Notes under the pieces: generated by a model
What the model saw: only the letters and a program-made list of their open reading frames with translations
Databases searched by the model: none
Told to the model about the DNA's origin: nothing
Part shown: positions 26,016 through 35,392 of the stretch, piece after piece
Layout of the letters: every line of letters starts with the position of its first letter
How positions within the stretch are numbered: the stretch's first letter is position 1
NCBI RefSeq assembly: GCF_900184685.1
Contig: NZ_FXXL01000007.1
Span: 1,240,001-1,304,000 of the forward strand
Source of the DNA: Butyricimonas sp. Marseille-P3923
GTDB taxonomy: Bacteria > Bacteroidota > Bacteroidia > Bacteroidales > Marinifilaceae
Reading direction: 5' to 3'
Length of the DNA stretch: 64,000 nt
Position numbers and translations under genes: made by a program

Positions 26016-26165
26016 GACGTATTATTTATAATTCTTCCGATGTTTAGAAGTAAAACATCCGATCTCAAGTTACAAATTAAAATCATCTTTGTCAATTATC
26101 CAAAAATTTGTTAGTTTTTCTTTGATTTTTCATGAGTATTATTAGGAAAACTCTTTTTTTTTGAA

Positions 26166-26173
26166 TAGATTTG
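26166..26173 (+). promoter_or_regulatory. -7 box TAGATTTG for the carboxyltransferase gene
   Basis: Exact TAnnTTTG match 48 bases before ATG 26221. A TTTTTTTTTG run lies just upstream, not at ideal -33 spacing. Confidence 0.45.
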
Positions 26174-26220
26174 AAGCATTAAAATAGAATAAACACATAA
26201 CAATTAAATTCTTATAAAAC

Positions 26221-28065
26221 ATGGCACGAAAATTACTCATTAGAGATTTGACATTGAGAGACGGTCAACAATCTTCATTCGCGACTAGAATGAATCAAAA
26301 CCAAGTAGACCGCGTGTTACCTTTCTACAAAGACGCAAAATTCTATGCGATGGAAGTATGGGGTGGTGCAGTACCCGACTCCGTGATGCGTTATTTGAAC
26401 GAGAACCCGTGGGATCGTCTGGAAAAAATCAAAGCCGTTGTAGGTGATGTTTCTAAACTGACCGCCTTGTCAAGAGGTCGTAACCTGTTCGGTTACGCTC
26501 CCTATACCGACGAAATTATCGAAGGCTTCTGTAAAAACGCCATCGAGTCCGGTTTAGGAATCATGCGTATTTTCGATGCTTTGAACGACGTGAACAACGT
26601 GAAATCGACCATCAAATACGTGAAGAAATACGGTGGTATGGCTGATTGCGCGGTTTGTTACACGATTGACCCGAAATACCCGAAACTTAGCCTGATGGAT
26701 AAGTTGAAAGGTAAAAAGAACCCGGAACCCGTGTTCACGGACGAGTACTTCTTGAATAAAGCAAAAGAAATGGAAGCTCTCGGGGCTGACATGATCACGA
26801 TCAAGGATATGAGTGGTCTGATTAACCCGGCACGTATCGCCGAATTACTTCCGCTTTTCAAGAAAAACCTGAAAATCCCGGTAGACTTCCATACCCACTG
26901 TACTCCCGGCTACGGACTTGGAGCCGTACTTTCCGCTATCGTGCACGGGGTAGATATCGTGGATACCAATATCTGGAACTTCGCGGGTGGTCCTGCCGCT
27001 CCGGCTATCGAGTTGATTTATATCTTCTGCCAGAAATTAGGCATAGAAATGGATGTAAACATGGAAGCCGTTGCCAAAATCAATAAAGAGTTGTACAACA
27101 TCCGGAAAGAGTTGGAAGCGTTCGACGCCGTTAAACAATTCCCGAATCCGTTCAACCCGCTCACGGACACGCTTCCTGCTAACATAGACAAGCTATTCGA
27201 CGACGCTATCGCCGCTGCCAAGAACAACAACGAAGAAGCATTGTTACAAGCTTGCCACGCTATCGAGGCATACTTCAACTTCCCGAAACCGAACGAGCTC
27301 GTGAAAAAAGCCGAGGTTCCCGGTGGTATGTACACCAACATGGTAGCCCAATTGAAACAATTGAATTCTATGGATATCCTCGAGGATGCCATGAAGTTGA
27401 TACCGACTGTTCGTTTAGCAGCAGGTCTTCCTCCTCTGGTAACCCCGACCAGCCAGATCGTGGGTGCTCAAGCCGTGAACTGTGCTTTGGACGTGAAGAA
27501 CGGAAAACCGATGTATTCCAACACGTCTAATCAATTCGTCGCGTTAGTGAAAGGGGAATACGGAAAAACTCCCGTTCCGGTAGATCCGGAATTCCGTCTG
27601 AAAATTGCCGGAACTCGCGAGGAAATCCCGTATGACACTTCCAAATATCAAATGCAGGAAAATCCCGTGTTGACAGAATTTGGTGGCGTAAAACTTGCCG
27701 AGAACGAGAAAGAAGTTCTTTTGTTGGAACTTTTCCCCGCTGTAGCTAAAACCTTCTTGACGAAACAGAAAGAAGCCCGCTACCAAGCAACCCATAAAGA
27801 AGGACAAGCACAACAAAAAGAAGATGTTCAAAAAGACGAGCCTATTACCGGAAAAGTAGTAGAAGCACCTATGCCGGGAAATATTTTCAAGATTCTGGTA
27901 AAACCCGGAGATACCGTATCCAAAGGTCAGAACGTACTTGTACTCGAAGCCATGAAGATGGAAAACAACATAACATCCGATTATAACGGTAGAGTAAAAC
28001 GTATTCTTACCCAAGAAGGTAAATCGGTTAGCGCCGGAGCTAAATTGATCGAAATCGAAATTTGA
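26221..28065 (+). CDS. Biotin-dependent carboxyltransferase (oxaloacetate decarboxylase alpha / pyruvate carboxylase B type)
   Basis: 614 residues. The N-terminal HMGL-like TIM barrel (1-270) starts LLIRDLTLRDGQQSSFATR and has the metal-binding VDFHTHCTPGYG. A conserved carboxylase domain follows (LNSMDILEDAMKLIPTVRLAAG). A Lys/Gln-rich linker (QQKEDVQKDE) leads to a biotinyl domain with EAMKMEN; the biotinylated residue would be Lys579. It moves a carboxyl group between biotin and pyruvate/oxaloacetate. No biotin carboxylase or OadB/OadG gene lies next to it, so decarboxylase against carboxylase subunit cannot be settled here. It has its own promoter box and a terminator at 28085-28112. Confidence 0.88.
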   Translation: MARKLLIRDLTLRDGQQSSFATRMNQNQVDRVLPFYKDAKFYAMEVWGGAVPDSVMRYLNENPWDRLEKIKAVVGDVSKLTALSRGRNLFGYAPYTDEIIEGFCKNAIESGLGIMRIFDALNDVNNVKSTIKYVKKYGGMADCAVCYTIDPKYPKLSLMDKLKGKKNPEPVFTDEYFLNKAKEMEALGADMITIKDMSGLINPARIAELLPLFKKNLKIPVDFHTHCTPGYGLGAVLSAIVHGVDIVDTNIWNFAGGPAAPAIELIYIFCQKLGIEMDVNMEAVAKINKELYNIRKELEAFDAVKQFPNPFNPLTDTLPANIDKLFDDAIAAAKNNNEEALLQACHAIEAYFNFPKPNELVKKAEVPGGMYTNMVAQLKQLNSMDILEDAMKLIPTVRLAAGLPPLVTPTSQIVGAQAVNCALDVKNGKPMYSNTSNQFVALVKGEYGKTPVPVDPEFRLKIAGTREEIPYDTSKYQMQENPVLTEFGGVKLAENEKEVLLLELFPAVAKTFLTKQKEARYQATHKEGQAQQKEDVQKDEPITGKVVEAPMPGNIFKILVKPGDTVSKGQNVLVLEAMKMENNITSDYNGRVKRILTQEGKSVSAGAKLIEIEI

Positions 28066-28084
28066 TTAAAGATTCAAATACTGG

Positions 28085-28112
28085 AAAAGGAGCTGCAATA
28101 GCTCCTTTTTTT
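28085..28112 (+). terminator. Intrinsic terminator after carboxyltransferase gene
   Basis: Perfect 10-base arms AAAAGGAGCT (28085-28094) and AGCTCCTTTT (28100-28109) with loop GCAAT and a T-run. Confidence 0.8.
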
Positions 28113-28220
28113 GTTTAATACCCTCCCCCCTTGAAGAACGTTCATCTCACTTCAAATAAATAAAATAAAACAAGATATTAATTTTATTCATTTATACATT
28201 CATAATATTGATTATTTAAT

Positions 28221-28228
28221 TACCTTTG
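28221..28228 (+). promoter_or_regulatory. -7 box TACCTTTG for DUF2089 operon
   Basis: Exact TAnnTTTG match 21 bases before ATG 28250. It overlaps an alternative TTG start at 28226, which argues for the ATG as the true start. Confidence 0.5.
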
Positions 28229-28249
28229 TTGCAAATAATAATCCGTATT

Positions 28250-28528
28250 ATGAATACATCAAAGAAACGATTACCCCTAAGATGTCCGGCATGCGACTCC
28301 ACGCTAAAGGTCGGACGACTCTTTTGTGAAGAATGTGACACGGAAGTGTGCGGTTCATTCGAGCTACCGGTATTAGCCAGACTGACGGAAAACGAACAAC
28401 AATTTGCCATTGCTTTCATAAAGTCCAGCGGCAGCTTGAAAGACATGGCAAAAAACATGGGAGTCAGTTACCCCACGGTGCGCAACGTACTGGATGATCT
28501 GATTGACAAACTAAATAAAATGGAATAG
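28250..28528 (+). CDS. DUF2089-family zinc-ribbon/HTH protein
   Basis: 92 residues from ATG 28250. Residues 9-35 hold two Cys pairs (LRCPACD ... LFCEECDTEVCG), a zinc ribbon. The C-terminal half is a helix-turn-helix (LKDMAKNMGVSYPTVRNVLDDLIDKL). This is the DUF2089 arrangement, thought to be a small transcription regulator. It sits 2 bases before the membrane-protein gene, so the two are co-transcribed; it may regulate that unit. A TTG start eight codons upstream is in frame but falls inside the -7 box. Confidence 0.8.
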   Translation: MNTSKKRLPLRCPACDSTLKVGRLFCEECDTEVCGSFELPVLARLTENEQQFAIAFIKSSGSLKDMAKNMGVSYPTVRNVLDDLIDKLNKME

Positions 28529-28530
28529 CT

Positions 28531-29127
28531 ATGAAAAAACAACGACTCAATTTATTGTTCAATCCTTTCGCACGAATAGCCGGCTACTCGGCATTAGGAT
28601 GGGGTTTCCTCGGTATTGTGCTTGCCACCTTACTCTCCTATTCCACCGGATTACATTATCACGGGCTATTACACTTTGGTTGGGCACCCAATCCGGCATG
28701 GTGGTGTTTCGCCGTCGAACATCTGGTGATATGGCTTATTCCTGCCATTCTGTTTTACCTCGAGGGATTATTACTTTCTCGCTCCCGCATCCGTATTGTC
28801 GATGTCTTGGGAACTGTGGCATTCGCTCAATTGCCTTTTATTATCATGAACCTTTTCTACTTTATACCTTCGCTCCGGTTTATGACACAACTCAACCCGA
28901 ACGCTCTATCCATACAGGAATTACTTGCACAACCGGAATTTATAAAAGGCGTATGGTTCTCTTTATTTTCCCTGATTTTCTTTGTTTGGGTACTGATATG
29001 GATGTTTCACGCGCTACGGGTGTCGTGCAACTTGAAAGGCTATCGTCTGGGAATACTCTACGCTATCGCTATTATAGGGGGTGATTTGATCTGCCGGGTG
29101 TTAATCAACTTATGCTATAATTCGTAA
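28531..29127 (+). CDS. Yip1-like multi-pass membrane protein
   Basis: 198 residues with about five membrane spans (YSALGWGFLGIVLATLLSY; FAVEHLVIWLIPAILFYL; VLGTVAFAQLPFIIMNLFYF; GVWFSLFSLIFFVWVLIWMF; LGILYAIAIIGGDLICRV). The N-terminal LLFNPFARIAG and the GTVAFAQLPF block suit the Yip1/YIP1-domain group found with DUF2089 genes. It is directly downstream of the DUF2089 gene, an arrangement suggesting a small membrane-stress or export-related unit. The function is unknown. Confidence 0.65.
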   Translation: MKKQRLNLLFNPFARIAGYSALGWGFLGIVLATLLSYSTGLHYHGLLHFGWAPNPAWWCFAVEHLVIWLIPAILFYLEGLLLSRSRIRIVDVLGTVAFAQLPFIIMNLFYFIPSLRFMTQLNPNALSIQELLAQPEFIKGVWFSLFSLIFFVWVLIWMFHALRVSCNLKGYRLGILYAIAIIGGDLICRVLINLCYNS

Positions 29128-29190
29128 TCACACCTTAGTTTATCTTATTATTACGGTTTCGATGAGGGAGGCAAAAGTCATTTTTTCTAA

Positions 29191-29243
29191 AAACTCCTCC
29201 GTCAGCTTCGCTGCCACCTCCTCTATAAACAGAGGAGGAGCTG
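29191..29243 (-). repeat. Short copy S1 of the dispersed multi-hairpin repeat
   Basis: Read on the minus strand it keeps hairpin H1 (CTCCTCT-GTTTAT-AGAGGAG) and the terminal GACGGAGGAGTTT, but lacks the central part. It lies 24 bases from the oppositely oriented long copy L1, giving an inverted pair. Confidence 0.75.
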
Positions 29244-29267
29244 GTGACTCATCCCGAAGACGGTGAG

Positions 29268-29406
29268 TAATTCAGCTCTCCCTCTGTTTATAGAGGGAAA
29301 CTGGCGAGTAAGAGAGAAATGACAGAGAGCTTGCTCGTTGTCTGTCGAACGAGAGCCAGTTCGAGTCCGTTTCGGACTCAATACCCCGGAGGGGGGAGGG
29401 AGTTTA
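29268..29406 (+). repeat. Long copy L1 of the dispersed multi-hairpin repeat (subtype B)
   Basis: Order: CAGCTC, H1 CCCTCT-GTTTAT-AGAGGG, AACTGGC (pairs with GCCAGTT further on), H2 with GAGC-TT-GCTC, H3 GAGTCCG-TTT-CGGACTC (perfect), CCCC-GGA-GGGG, end GGAGGGAGTTTA. The stop codon of the acidic protein gene (29404-29406) lies inside its last bases. Confidence 0.8.
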
Positions 29407-29817
29407 ATACCGGGGAAAACCTATTTCCTCTCCGTCCTCGGCAATATACTCATCCAAGTCTTGACAATCGGTATCCTCGTCTTCCTCAAATTGTATAGAA
29501 AGATTGTTTACACGAGCGAATTGGTGACAACTTTTGAAATCGGCATAGCGTTCGTCAATCTCATCCTCGAATAATTTCCCACGATCTTCCACGGATAAAT
29601 TTTCCAATTCTTCCTCGTGTTCCTGCAATATATCCAGTATAAATTCAGCTGCCCAACTACCCAATTCCCGTTCCAGAGTCCAATCGGAATTTTGTCGATC
29701 CAGAATTTGAAATATCTCTTGTAAATAGGGCGTTTCGCCCCATTCCTCGTACAATTGGATCACATCGTCCTCTTCCCCGTATTCGGTCTTTAATCTTTCA
29801 AGCAACTCATTATTCAT
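29404..29817 (-). CDS. Acidic hypothetical protein
   Basis: 137 residues, no family recognised. It is strongly acidic (runs such as FEEDEDTDCQDLDEY and EHEEELENLSVEDRG) and probably all-helical, without signal peptide or membrane span, so cytoplasmic. It lies downstream of the third SusC/SusD pair but behind a strong hairpin terminator (29861-29896), so it probably has its own expression. Its last codon and stop fall in the end of repeat L1, which may have trimmed or replaced the original C-terminus. Composition resembles immunity or antirestriction-like DNA mimics, but that is only a resemblance. Confidence 0.6.
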   Translation of the reverse strand: MNNELLERLKTEYGEEDDVIQLYEEWGETPYLQEIFQILDRQNSDWTLERELGSWAAEFILDILQEHEEELENLSVEDRGKLFEDEIDERYADFKSCHQFARVNNLSIQFEEDEDTDCQDLDEYIAEDGEEIGFPRY

Positions 29818-29860
29818 GATTACATCTTTTTTCTTTTATTTCAATGCGCTAAAGTATGAA

Positions 29861-29896
29861 AATAGGTCGAAAGTTCAAAAGAACTTCCGACCTATT
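29861..29896 (-). terminator. Hairpin terminator of third SusCD operon
   Basis: Arms AATAGGTCG (29861-29869) + AAGTTC (29871-29876) and GAACTT (29881-29886) + CGACCTATT (29888-29896), one mismatch, loop AAAA. It sits 25 bases after the SusD stop. The following T-run is modest (TATTTTC). Confidence 0.7.
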
Positions 29897-29920
29897 CGTC
29901 AAAGGCAGAACCTTTTTCTA

Positions 29921-31417
29921 TTACATCGGCCAACCCGGATTAGGTTCAACAAGCGGTTCAAGACTCAACACACTGTTGGGAATAGGGAAATAAAGCAAAT
30001 CCGGATTGTCACGTCCCACGAGAGAGGGTACCAATTCGAAGGCTTTATCGAAACGTACCAAATCCCACCAACGCTTACATTCAAAAGCAAATTCCAACAA
30101 CCGTTCCTGCAAAATGGCAGCATCGTTTTCCGCGGGAGTACCGTTCACGAACGCGTGGTCGGCGTACTTCTCGCCGTAGGCACGTTCCCGGACTTCTTTC
30201 ATCTCGTCGGTCGGGTCTTCGCCCAACCCGTTCTTCGCCTCCGCTTTCATCAGTAACACATCGGCATAACGGTAAAGGATAATATCGTCCACGAAATAGC
30301 GGACTCCCGAAACCACCGTCCCTCGTCCTTTCATAGCCATGGTCCCGTAATACTTCCGCTCACCCTCTACCGTCTTGTATATTTCAAGAAAAGTAGCGTC
30401 TTTCCGGCTATCGTCCGGTGCATACTGTTCCCGCAAATGTTTGGACGGTGATTGTTCCATCAATCCGCCCCCGGCACCGATAATTTCCAGTATCTCCGGT
30501 TCAATATCAGGAGAAATAGTAGCCGGAGAAATATGCATCATGTCAAAATAATTATTATCCGCCTCGTTCAACTTGTAATTGACAGCCATCAAGATTTCGT
30601 CATTCCCTTTATTCTCGTAAGCGAACACGTCTTTAAACTCCGGCAGAAGACGGATTCCGGCGATTTTCTGCACTTCCTCGCAGGCTCCCAAGGCCGTGCG
30701 GTAATCGGTTTCGCCACCGTTCTTACGGCGTGCCGTCCAAAGATAAACATCCGCTTTCAACGCGTAAGTTGCCGCTTTAGACCAATGGTTTCTGCCTGTT
30801 TCGAAAGCCGTCGAGGGAAATAATCCCAAAGCATCTTCAATATCATCCTTGATAAAGGTAAACAACTCCTCCTCGGTTGCCCTTGCTTTCTGCACTTTCG
30901 CGGGATCGTATCCCTCCATTGCTTCCGTCCGCAGGGGCACTCCGCCCCATATCTTCACCATGGTGAAATACACGAATGCCCGCATGGCATGCGCTTGCGC
31001 CAGTATCAGGTTACGTTTGGACTCGTCAGTGAAAGGAATTTCCGGTACCTTTGTCAGAAGCAAATTTGCCGCGTTCACCGTGGCATAGAATTTTTCCCAC
31101 GTGGGTCCGAAACTTGCACTCAAGTCATTATCCCTGTATTTCTTGTAATTATCCCCCACGATAGCCTCCGATTCCAGCGTTTCGCTTCGCATCTCTCCCC
31201 AGATAAACATATTATCCGTCGTATTATCCCGCAGGAACACGTACATTCCCGCCAATCCGCCCTCCGCGTCCGATTCGGTTTTCCAGAAAGAGTCAGCCGT
31301 GATAACACTCGTGGGATCAACATCCAGTATGTCACACGCCCCCATGGCAAGTCCCATACTCACTCCCATGGCTATATGAATTATTTGTCTTTTCAATTTA
31401 CACATGGCTCGATTCAT
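29921..31417 (-). CDS. SusD/RagB-family outer-membrane lipoprotein
   Basis: 498 residues. The lipobox GLAMGAC precedes DILDVDPTSVITADSFW, a standard SusD start. A second ATG four codons in (31405) would also give a good signal peptide. SusD core: AHAMRAFVYFTMVKIWGGVPL, then VLLMKAEAKNGLGEDP and RLLEFAFECKRWWDLVRFDKAF, ending in FPIPNSVLSLEPLVEPNPGW. The gene begins on the base next to the SusC stop, so translation is coupled. Unlike the other two SusDs here it has no fasciclin-like or small lipoprotein companions. Confidence 0.93.
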   Translation of the reverse strand: MNRAMCKLKRQIIHIAMGVSMGLAMGACDILDVDPTSVITADSFWKTESDAEGGLAGMYVFLRDNTTDNMFIWGEMRSETLESEAIVGDNYKKYRDNDLSASFGPTWEKFYATVNAANLLLTKVPEIPFTDESKRNLILAQAHAMRAFVYFTMVKIWGGVPLRTEAMEGYDPAKVQKARATEEELFTFIKDDIEDALGLFPSTAFETGRNHWSKAATYALKADVYLWTARRKNGGETDYRTALGACEEVQKIAGIRLLPEFKDVFAYENKGNDEILMAVNYKLNEADNNYFDMMHISPATISPDIEPEILEIIGAGGGLMEQSPSKHLREQYAPDDSRKDATFLEIYKTVEGERKYYGTMAMKGRGTVVSGVRYFVDDIILYRYADVLLMKAEAKNGLGEDPTDEMKEVRERAYGEKYADHAFVNGTPAENDAAILQERLLEFAFECKRWWDLVRFDKAFELVPSLVGRDNPDLLYFPIPNSVLSLEPLVEPNPGWPM

Positions 31418-34400
31418 TTAAAATGTGATAGATACTCCTGTAATAATGTTTTTCGGAATAGGATAACGCCCGTTATCTTGTCCGCCCTCTTCCGGGTTCA
31501 ATCCCGAATAATTCGTGAAATAGTGAAGGTTATTCCCCGTCACGTGCATACGTACTCCGGCAAGTCCCACTTTCCGCAGCCACCTTCTCGGGAACTCGTA
31601 ACTCAAAGATATCTCGCGCAAACAAAGGAAATCCCCCTTCTCCACGTAAATATTAGCTCTCTCCGGGTGATTATAAGCACTATTCCAGATATAACAAGGC
31701 ATTGAAGCATCGTCCCCTTGTTCTTTCCATGAATTTACCGCCATGTTTTTCGTGAGATTCCCGTCGCCTTGCGAGTTATTGTTCATAAAGCGGGCTGCAT
31801 AATTATATATCTTGTGTCCCAGCGTGTAGTCGAAACGGAACGAGAAGGTAAATCTACGGAACGAGAGTTTGCTAGAGAATCCTCCCGTCCACTTGGGATA
31901 GTAGTTTCCCAAATATACTTTATCCTTGGAATCAATCTGTCCGTCACCGTCCACATCCCGGAATATGGAGTAACCGCCGTATTTAGTCTTGTCATTACCC
32001 GGAATCATGGTATTCACGGTCGGATCTGCCTGAGCCTCCGCGTCAGTAGCGTACACACCTTCAATCACGTGACCGTAAATATCACCGACACGTCCGCCTT
32101 CCTGCAAACCGCCTACCCAAGCGTATTCACCCCGGGAAGGTACCCACACGTATTCCCCGCCGATACGGTTATTCTCGGCCCCATTCTCCGGCAACTTCAA
32201 TATCTTGTGTTTCGTGTTCGTGACCGTGGCTGCCATAGTCCATTGCACGGCACTCCATCCCGGAAGGATATTAGCGTTCACTTCCAACTCGAATCCCTTG
32301 TTTTCCAAGCGTCCCAAGTTCGTGTAAATATTGGCAAACCCGGTAGAAGGCGGCAATGAAAGTTGAGTGATCAAGTTATCCGTCACCCGGCGATAGTAAT
32401 CAAACAGTATCCCCACCCGTTGGTTGAACAGCCCGATATCGGCACCGACGTCAAAAGTCTTGGACTGTTCCCATTTCAGTTCCGAGTTCGGGATGACCGT
32501 GTTCTGGATGGCAGAAGTTCCATCGTAGATTTTTCCCACGGCATACGTACCCCGTGCCTGAAAATCATCCAGTCCGCTGATATTTCCCGTCACCCCGTAA
32601 CTACCTCTTAATTTCAACTGGATAAAACTCAACGGCTCCCAGAATTTCTCGTTATGCACGTTCCAACCGACGGATACACCGGGGAAAAATCCCCACTTGT
32701 GGTCGTCACCCAAGTTGGACGCTCCATCGAAACGGGCACTCAGCGAAATCAGGTACCTGTCCTTGTAATCGTAATTCACGCGGGCAAAGAATCCGGCTAT
32801 CGCCTGCGTGCTTTCATCCCCTTTCACGCTTTTTGCCGAAGCGGAAGCGTTCAACGTGGGAATCAAATCGGTCGCCGCTCCTTGCCCCTCGGCATTCAAC
32901 GTCGATTTCTCCCTCCCGAAATAGGAGAACCCGGCTTTCACGTCCACGTTATGCGCGTCGGCAAACAGCTTATTATACCCTAACACCAAATCCATTTGTC
33001 CCTGCAACGTTTTCGTGTAATATCCTTTCGCTTCCCGTGAATCGTTAAATGTCATGGAACCGTTCCAATAAGACGGGATGAAGGAATAACCGTCCGTGGT
33101 GTACTTGTACATGGACAACTGGGGGGTAAACCTGAAACCGGGGAGAAATTCCCAGTCCGCGGCAAGTGAAAGAGAAAGGTTATCCTTACTGTTCTTTCGC
33201 TTGTCATTGTTCAAATGGTAAACGGGATTACCGATACTGCGATTTTGTCCCGGTGCCAGCGTTCCGTCCTCGTACGTGTATTTCGCAGTATGGGGCAAAG
33301 ATGCCGCCCGGTAAAAAATCTGCTCGAGATTATATACCTCGTTATTACTTGAAGTGGTGTACATCATCCGCCCCGACACGTTCAGATTGTCCCGCAATTT
33401 AAGACTGCCGTTCAAGCTGAAAGAAAGACGGCGGTACTTGGTCGTGATCACCGTTCCCTCGCTATCCATGTACCCTAACCCGGCATAAAACGTAGCTTTA
33501 TCGCTTCCACCCGAAACGGTCAGGTTATGCGAGTACGTGTAAGCCGTACGGTAAATCAAATCCTGAAAATCCGTATCCTTGAATATAATCGTCTTCGAGG
33601 GATCAATCGGGTCCGGCATACTCTCCCACCCCTCGTTCAACTTGTGTTTATTGGCTTCCGTCAAGTATTGCGTCGTGTAAGCCGTGTTATTCGTCAAATC
33701 GTTTCCCGTACCGAAACCGAGAGCCGAATTAAGACGGTCCAAAGCACTGGCGTTGTAGCGGGAAGCGTACTGCATACTTTTCCGGTTCATCTCGATATAC
33801 TCCCGCCCGGAAGCCAGATCATATTTTTCCCCGGGTTCGGAAACTGTCAACCCGAACGAATAATTAGCCTGTATCTTGCCCGGCTTTCCGCTTTTCGTGG
33901 TGACGATCACCACACCGTTGGAAGCTCTTGCCCCATAGATAGCGGTGGAAGCGGCATCCTTCAATACTTGAAGCGACTCGATATCATTACTGTTCAAGTC
34001 GGCAAGATCGGTACGAATGATCCCGTCCACGATATAAATAGGTGCCGCCCCGTTCATGTTATTGATCGAAGTACCACCCCGGACAATCACCCTCGGCGCC
34101 GCGCCGGGTTGCCCGGACGTACTCTGCACCTGTACCCCGGAAACGTTGCCTTGCAATGCCGAAGCGAGATTGGTATAAGGCACGTTCTCCAAAGCCGAAG
34201 GGGGCAGTTTAGTGATAGCGGAGGTTACTTTTTCCCGTGCCTGTGTCCCGAACCCGACGACCACGATTTCGTCCATCCGTATCCGGGTAGGACGCAACGT
34301 CACGTTCACCGTCTTCTGGGAAGAGGACAATTTTATTGTCCTTGTTTCATATCCCAAGAAACTGAATTCAAGCAAACTATCCTGTTGCATCAGATTCAAG

Positions 34401-34621
34401 GTGTACTGCCCTTCGTCATCCGTGGCGGAACCTCTTGTAGTTCCTTTAATCAAAACGAGCACTCCTGCCATGGGTTCCCTGTTCTCGTCAAGAACCCGTC
34501 CTTTTATGGTACGTTGCGATTCCTTGGCCTTATCGTCTTGGGCACATAAGGTCAAAGGCAAAGCCGAGAAAAGAAAGATCCATAAAAACGAATTGGCTAA
34601 TGTAAATTTAACTTTTTCCAT
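31418..34621 (-). CDS. SusC/RagA-family TonB-dependent transporter without STN domain
   Basis: 1067 residues. Signal peptide (FLFSALPLTLCAQ), a carboxypeptidase-regulatory-like domain at about 38-115 (IKGRVLDENREPMAGVLVL), a TonB box (MDEIVVVGFG), a plug with VLKDAASTAIYGARASNG and a C-terminal barrel ending ITGVSITF. It lacks the N-terminal STN signalling domain of the two other SusCs, and no sigma/FecR pair is adjacent, so its control must be different, probably by a distant regulator or constitutive. It forms a two-gene operon with SusD; no hydrolase is near, so the ligand cannot be inferred. Confidence 0.94.
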   Translation of the reverse strand: MEKVKFTLANSFLWIFLFSALPLTLCAQDDKAKESQRTIKGRVLDENREPMAGVLVLIKGTTRGSATDDEGQYTLNLMQQDSLLEFSFLGYETRTIKLSSSQKTVNVTLRPTRIRMDEIVVVGFGTQAREKVTSAITKLPPSALENVPYTNLASALQGNVSGVQVQSTSGQPGAAPRVIVRGGTSINNMNGAAPIYIVDGIIRTDLADLNSNDIESLQVLKDAASTAIYGARASNGVVIVTTKSGKPGKIQANYSFGLTVSEPGEKYDLASGREYIEMNRKSMQYASRYNASALDRLNSALGFGTGNDLTNNTAYTTQYLTEANKHKLNEGWESMPDPIDPSKTIIFKDTDFQDLIYRTAYTYSHNLTVSGGSDKATFYAGLGYMDSEGTVITTKYRRLSFSLNGSLKLRDNLNVSGRMMYTTSSNNEVYNLEQIFYRAASLPHTAKYTYEDGTLAPGQNRSIGNPVYHLNNDKRKNSKDNLSLSLAADWEFLPGFRFTPQLSMYKYTTDGYSFIPSYWNGSMTFNDSREAKGYYTKTLQGQMDLVLGYNKLFADAHNVDVKAGFSYFGREKSTLNAEGQGAATDLIPTLNASASAKSVKGDESTQAIAGFFARVNYDYKDRYLISLSARFDGASNLGDDHKWGFFPGVSVGWNVHNEKFWEPLSFIQLKLRGSYGVTGNISGLDDFQARGTYAVGKIYDGTSAIQNTVIPNSELKWEQSKTFDVGADIGLFNQRVGILFDYYRRVTDNLITQLSLPPSTGFANIYTNLGRLENKGFELEVNANILPGWSAVQWTMAATVTNTKHKILKLPENGAENNRIGGEYVWVPSRGEYAWVGGLQEGGRVGDIYGHVIEGVYATDAEAQADPTVNTMIPGNDKTKYGGYSIFRDVDGDGQIDSKDKVYLGNYYPKWTGGFSSKLSFRRFTFSFRFDYTLGHKIYNYAARFMNNNSQGDGNLTKNMAVNSWKEQGDDASMPCYIWNSAYNHPERANIYVEKGDFLCLREISLSYEFPRRWLRKVGLAGVRMHVTGNNLHYFTNYSGLNPEEGGQDNGRYPIPKNIITGVSITF

Positions 34622-34880
34622 ACGATCTTCAATATTCTATTTATCAATTATTCCATAAATTCATTGTTCCTCCTTTTCCGTCAATCCAACTACTTCTCCC
34701 GACTTTATTAACCTTCATGCACACGGAAAACAGTAACCATACCTGAATATTTTTCAAAGAATATACCGAAAACAACAAAAAGCAACAATCGACTTTACCT
34801 CAACAACATACCCGAACGGACAAACGTGGAAAATGAGGAATCCCCGTCCGCACTTTGTGGAAAAATACCACACTTCGGTT

Positions 34881-34970
34881 TTCGCCTTCGGCGAGTTGCA
34901 GGTTATATTCGCCTTCGGCGAGTTGCAGGTTGCAGGTTGCATTTGCCGCAAGCGGCAAGTTACAAGTTGC
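34881..34970 (+). repeat. Mini-hairpin repeat cluster
   Basis: TCGCC-TTC-GGCGA twice (34882-34894, 34909-34921 approximately), then TTGCCGC-AA-GCGGCAA, joined by GTTGCAGGTT/GTTACAAGTTGC linkers. Stems change sequence while staying paired. Confidence 0.75.
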
Positions 34971-34985
34971 TTTTCTAGCGTTAAA

Positions 34986-35131
34986 GACTGTATTCCAGCT
35001 CTCCCTCTGTTTATAGAGGGAAACTGGCGAGTAAGAGAGAACAGACAGAGAGCTTGCTCGTTGTCTGTCGAACGAGAGCCAGTTCGAGACCGGTTTCCGG
35101 GCTCAATACCCCGAAGGGGGGAGGGAGTTTA
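34986..35131 (+). repeat. Long copy L2 of the dispersed multi-hairpin repeat (subtype B)
   Basis: CTGTATTCCAGCTC, H1 CCCTCT-GTTTAT-AGAGGG, AACTGGC ... GCCAGTT pairing, H2 with GACA/TGTC and GAGC-TT-GCTC, H3 GAGACCGG-TTT-CCGGGCTC, CCCC-GAA-GGGG, end GGAGGGAGTTTA. It is close to L1 except in H3 and flanking words. Confidence 0.8.
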
Positions 35132-35229
35132 TTAATTGTAGATTTAGCGATTTTACATTGAATGATTCCGGTCGCACGAGCGACGCTTCGTTAATCATTG
35201 AATCGACAATCATTGAATCACTTAATCAA

Positions 35230-35280
35230 TAAACTCCTCCGGCACTCCGTGCCACCTCCTCTATAAACAGAGGAGGAGCT
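35230..35280 (-). repeat. Short copy S2 of the dispersed multi-hairpin repeat
   Basis: Inverted relative to L2. It retains H1 and the GGAGGAGTTT end, with a GGCAC-TCC-GTGCC hairpin replacing the GCAGCGAAGCTGAC of S1. This L-S inverted pair parallels L1/S1. Confidence 0.75.
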
Positions 35281-35384
35281 CGAATACCGCCTTGCTTCGG
35301 GAATCTTTTCAATCTTCAATCTAAAATCTTAAATCATAAATCTTAAATATTCCCTTTCTCCCGCCGGAATACAAAATATTTCTT

Positions 35385-35392
35385 TAACTTTG
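35385..35392 (+). promoter_or_regulatory. -7 box TAACTTTG for the DUF4468 fusion gene
   Basis: Exact TAnnTTTG match 77 bases before the start codon, just after the repeats end. Confidence 0.5.

Noticed and set aside
28226-28249. TTG start for the DUF2089 protein
   Set aside because: It overlaps the TACCTTTG promoter box; the ATG at 28250 suits the family length.
34754-34951. Minus-strand frame with CNSPKA repeats
   Set aside because: Translated mini-hairpin repeat, no independent coding sequence.
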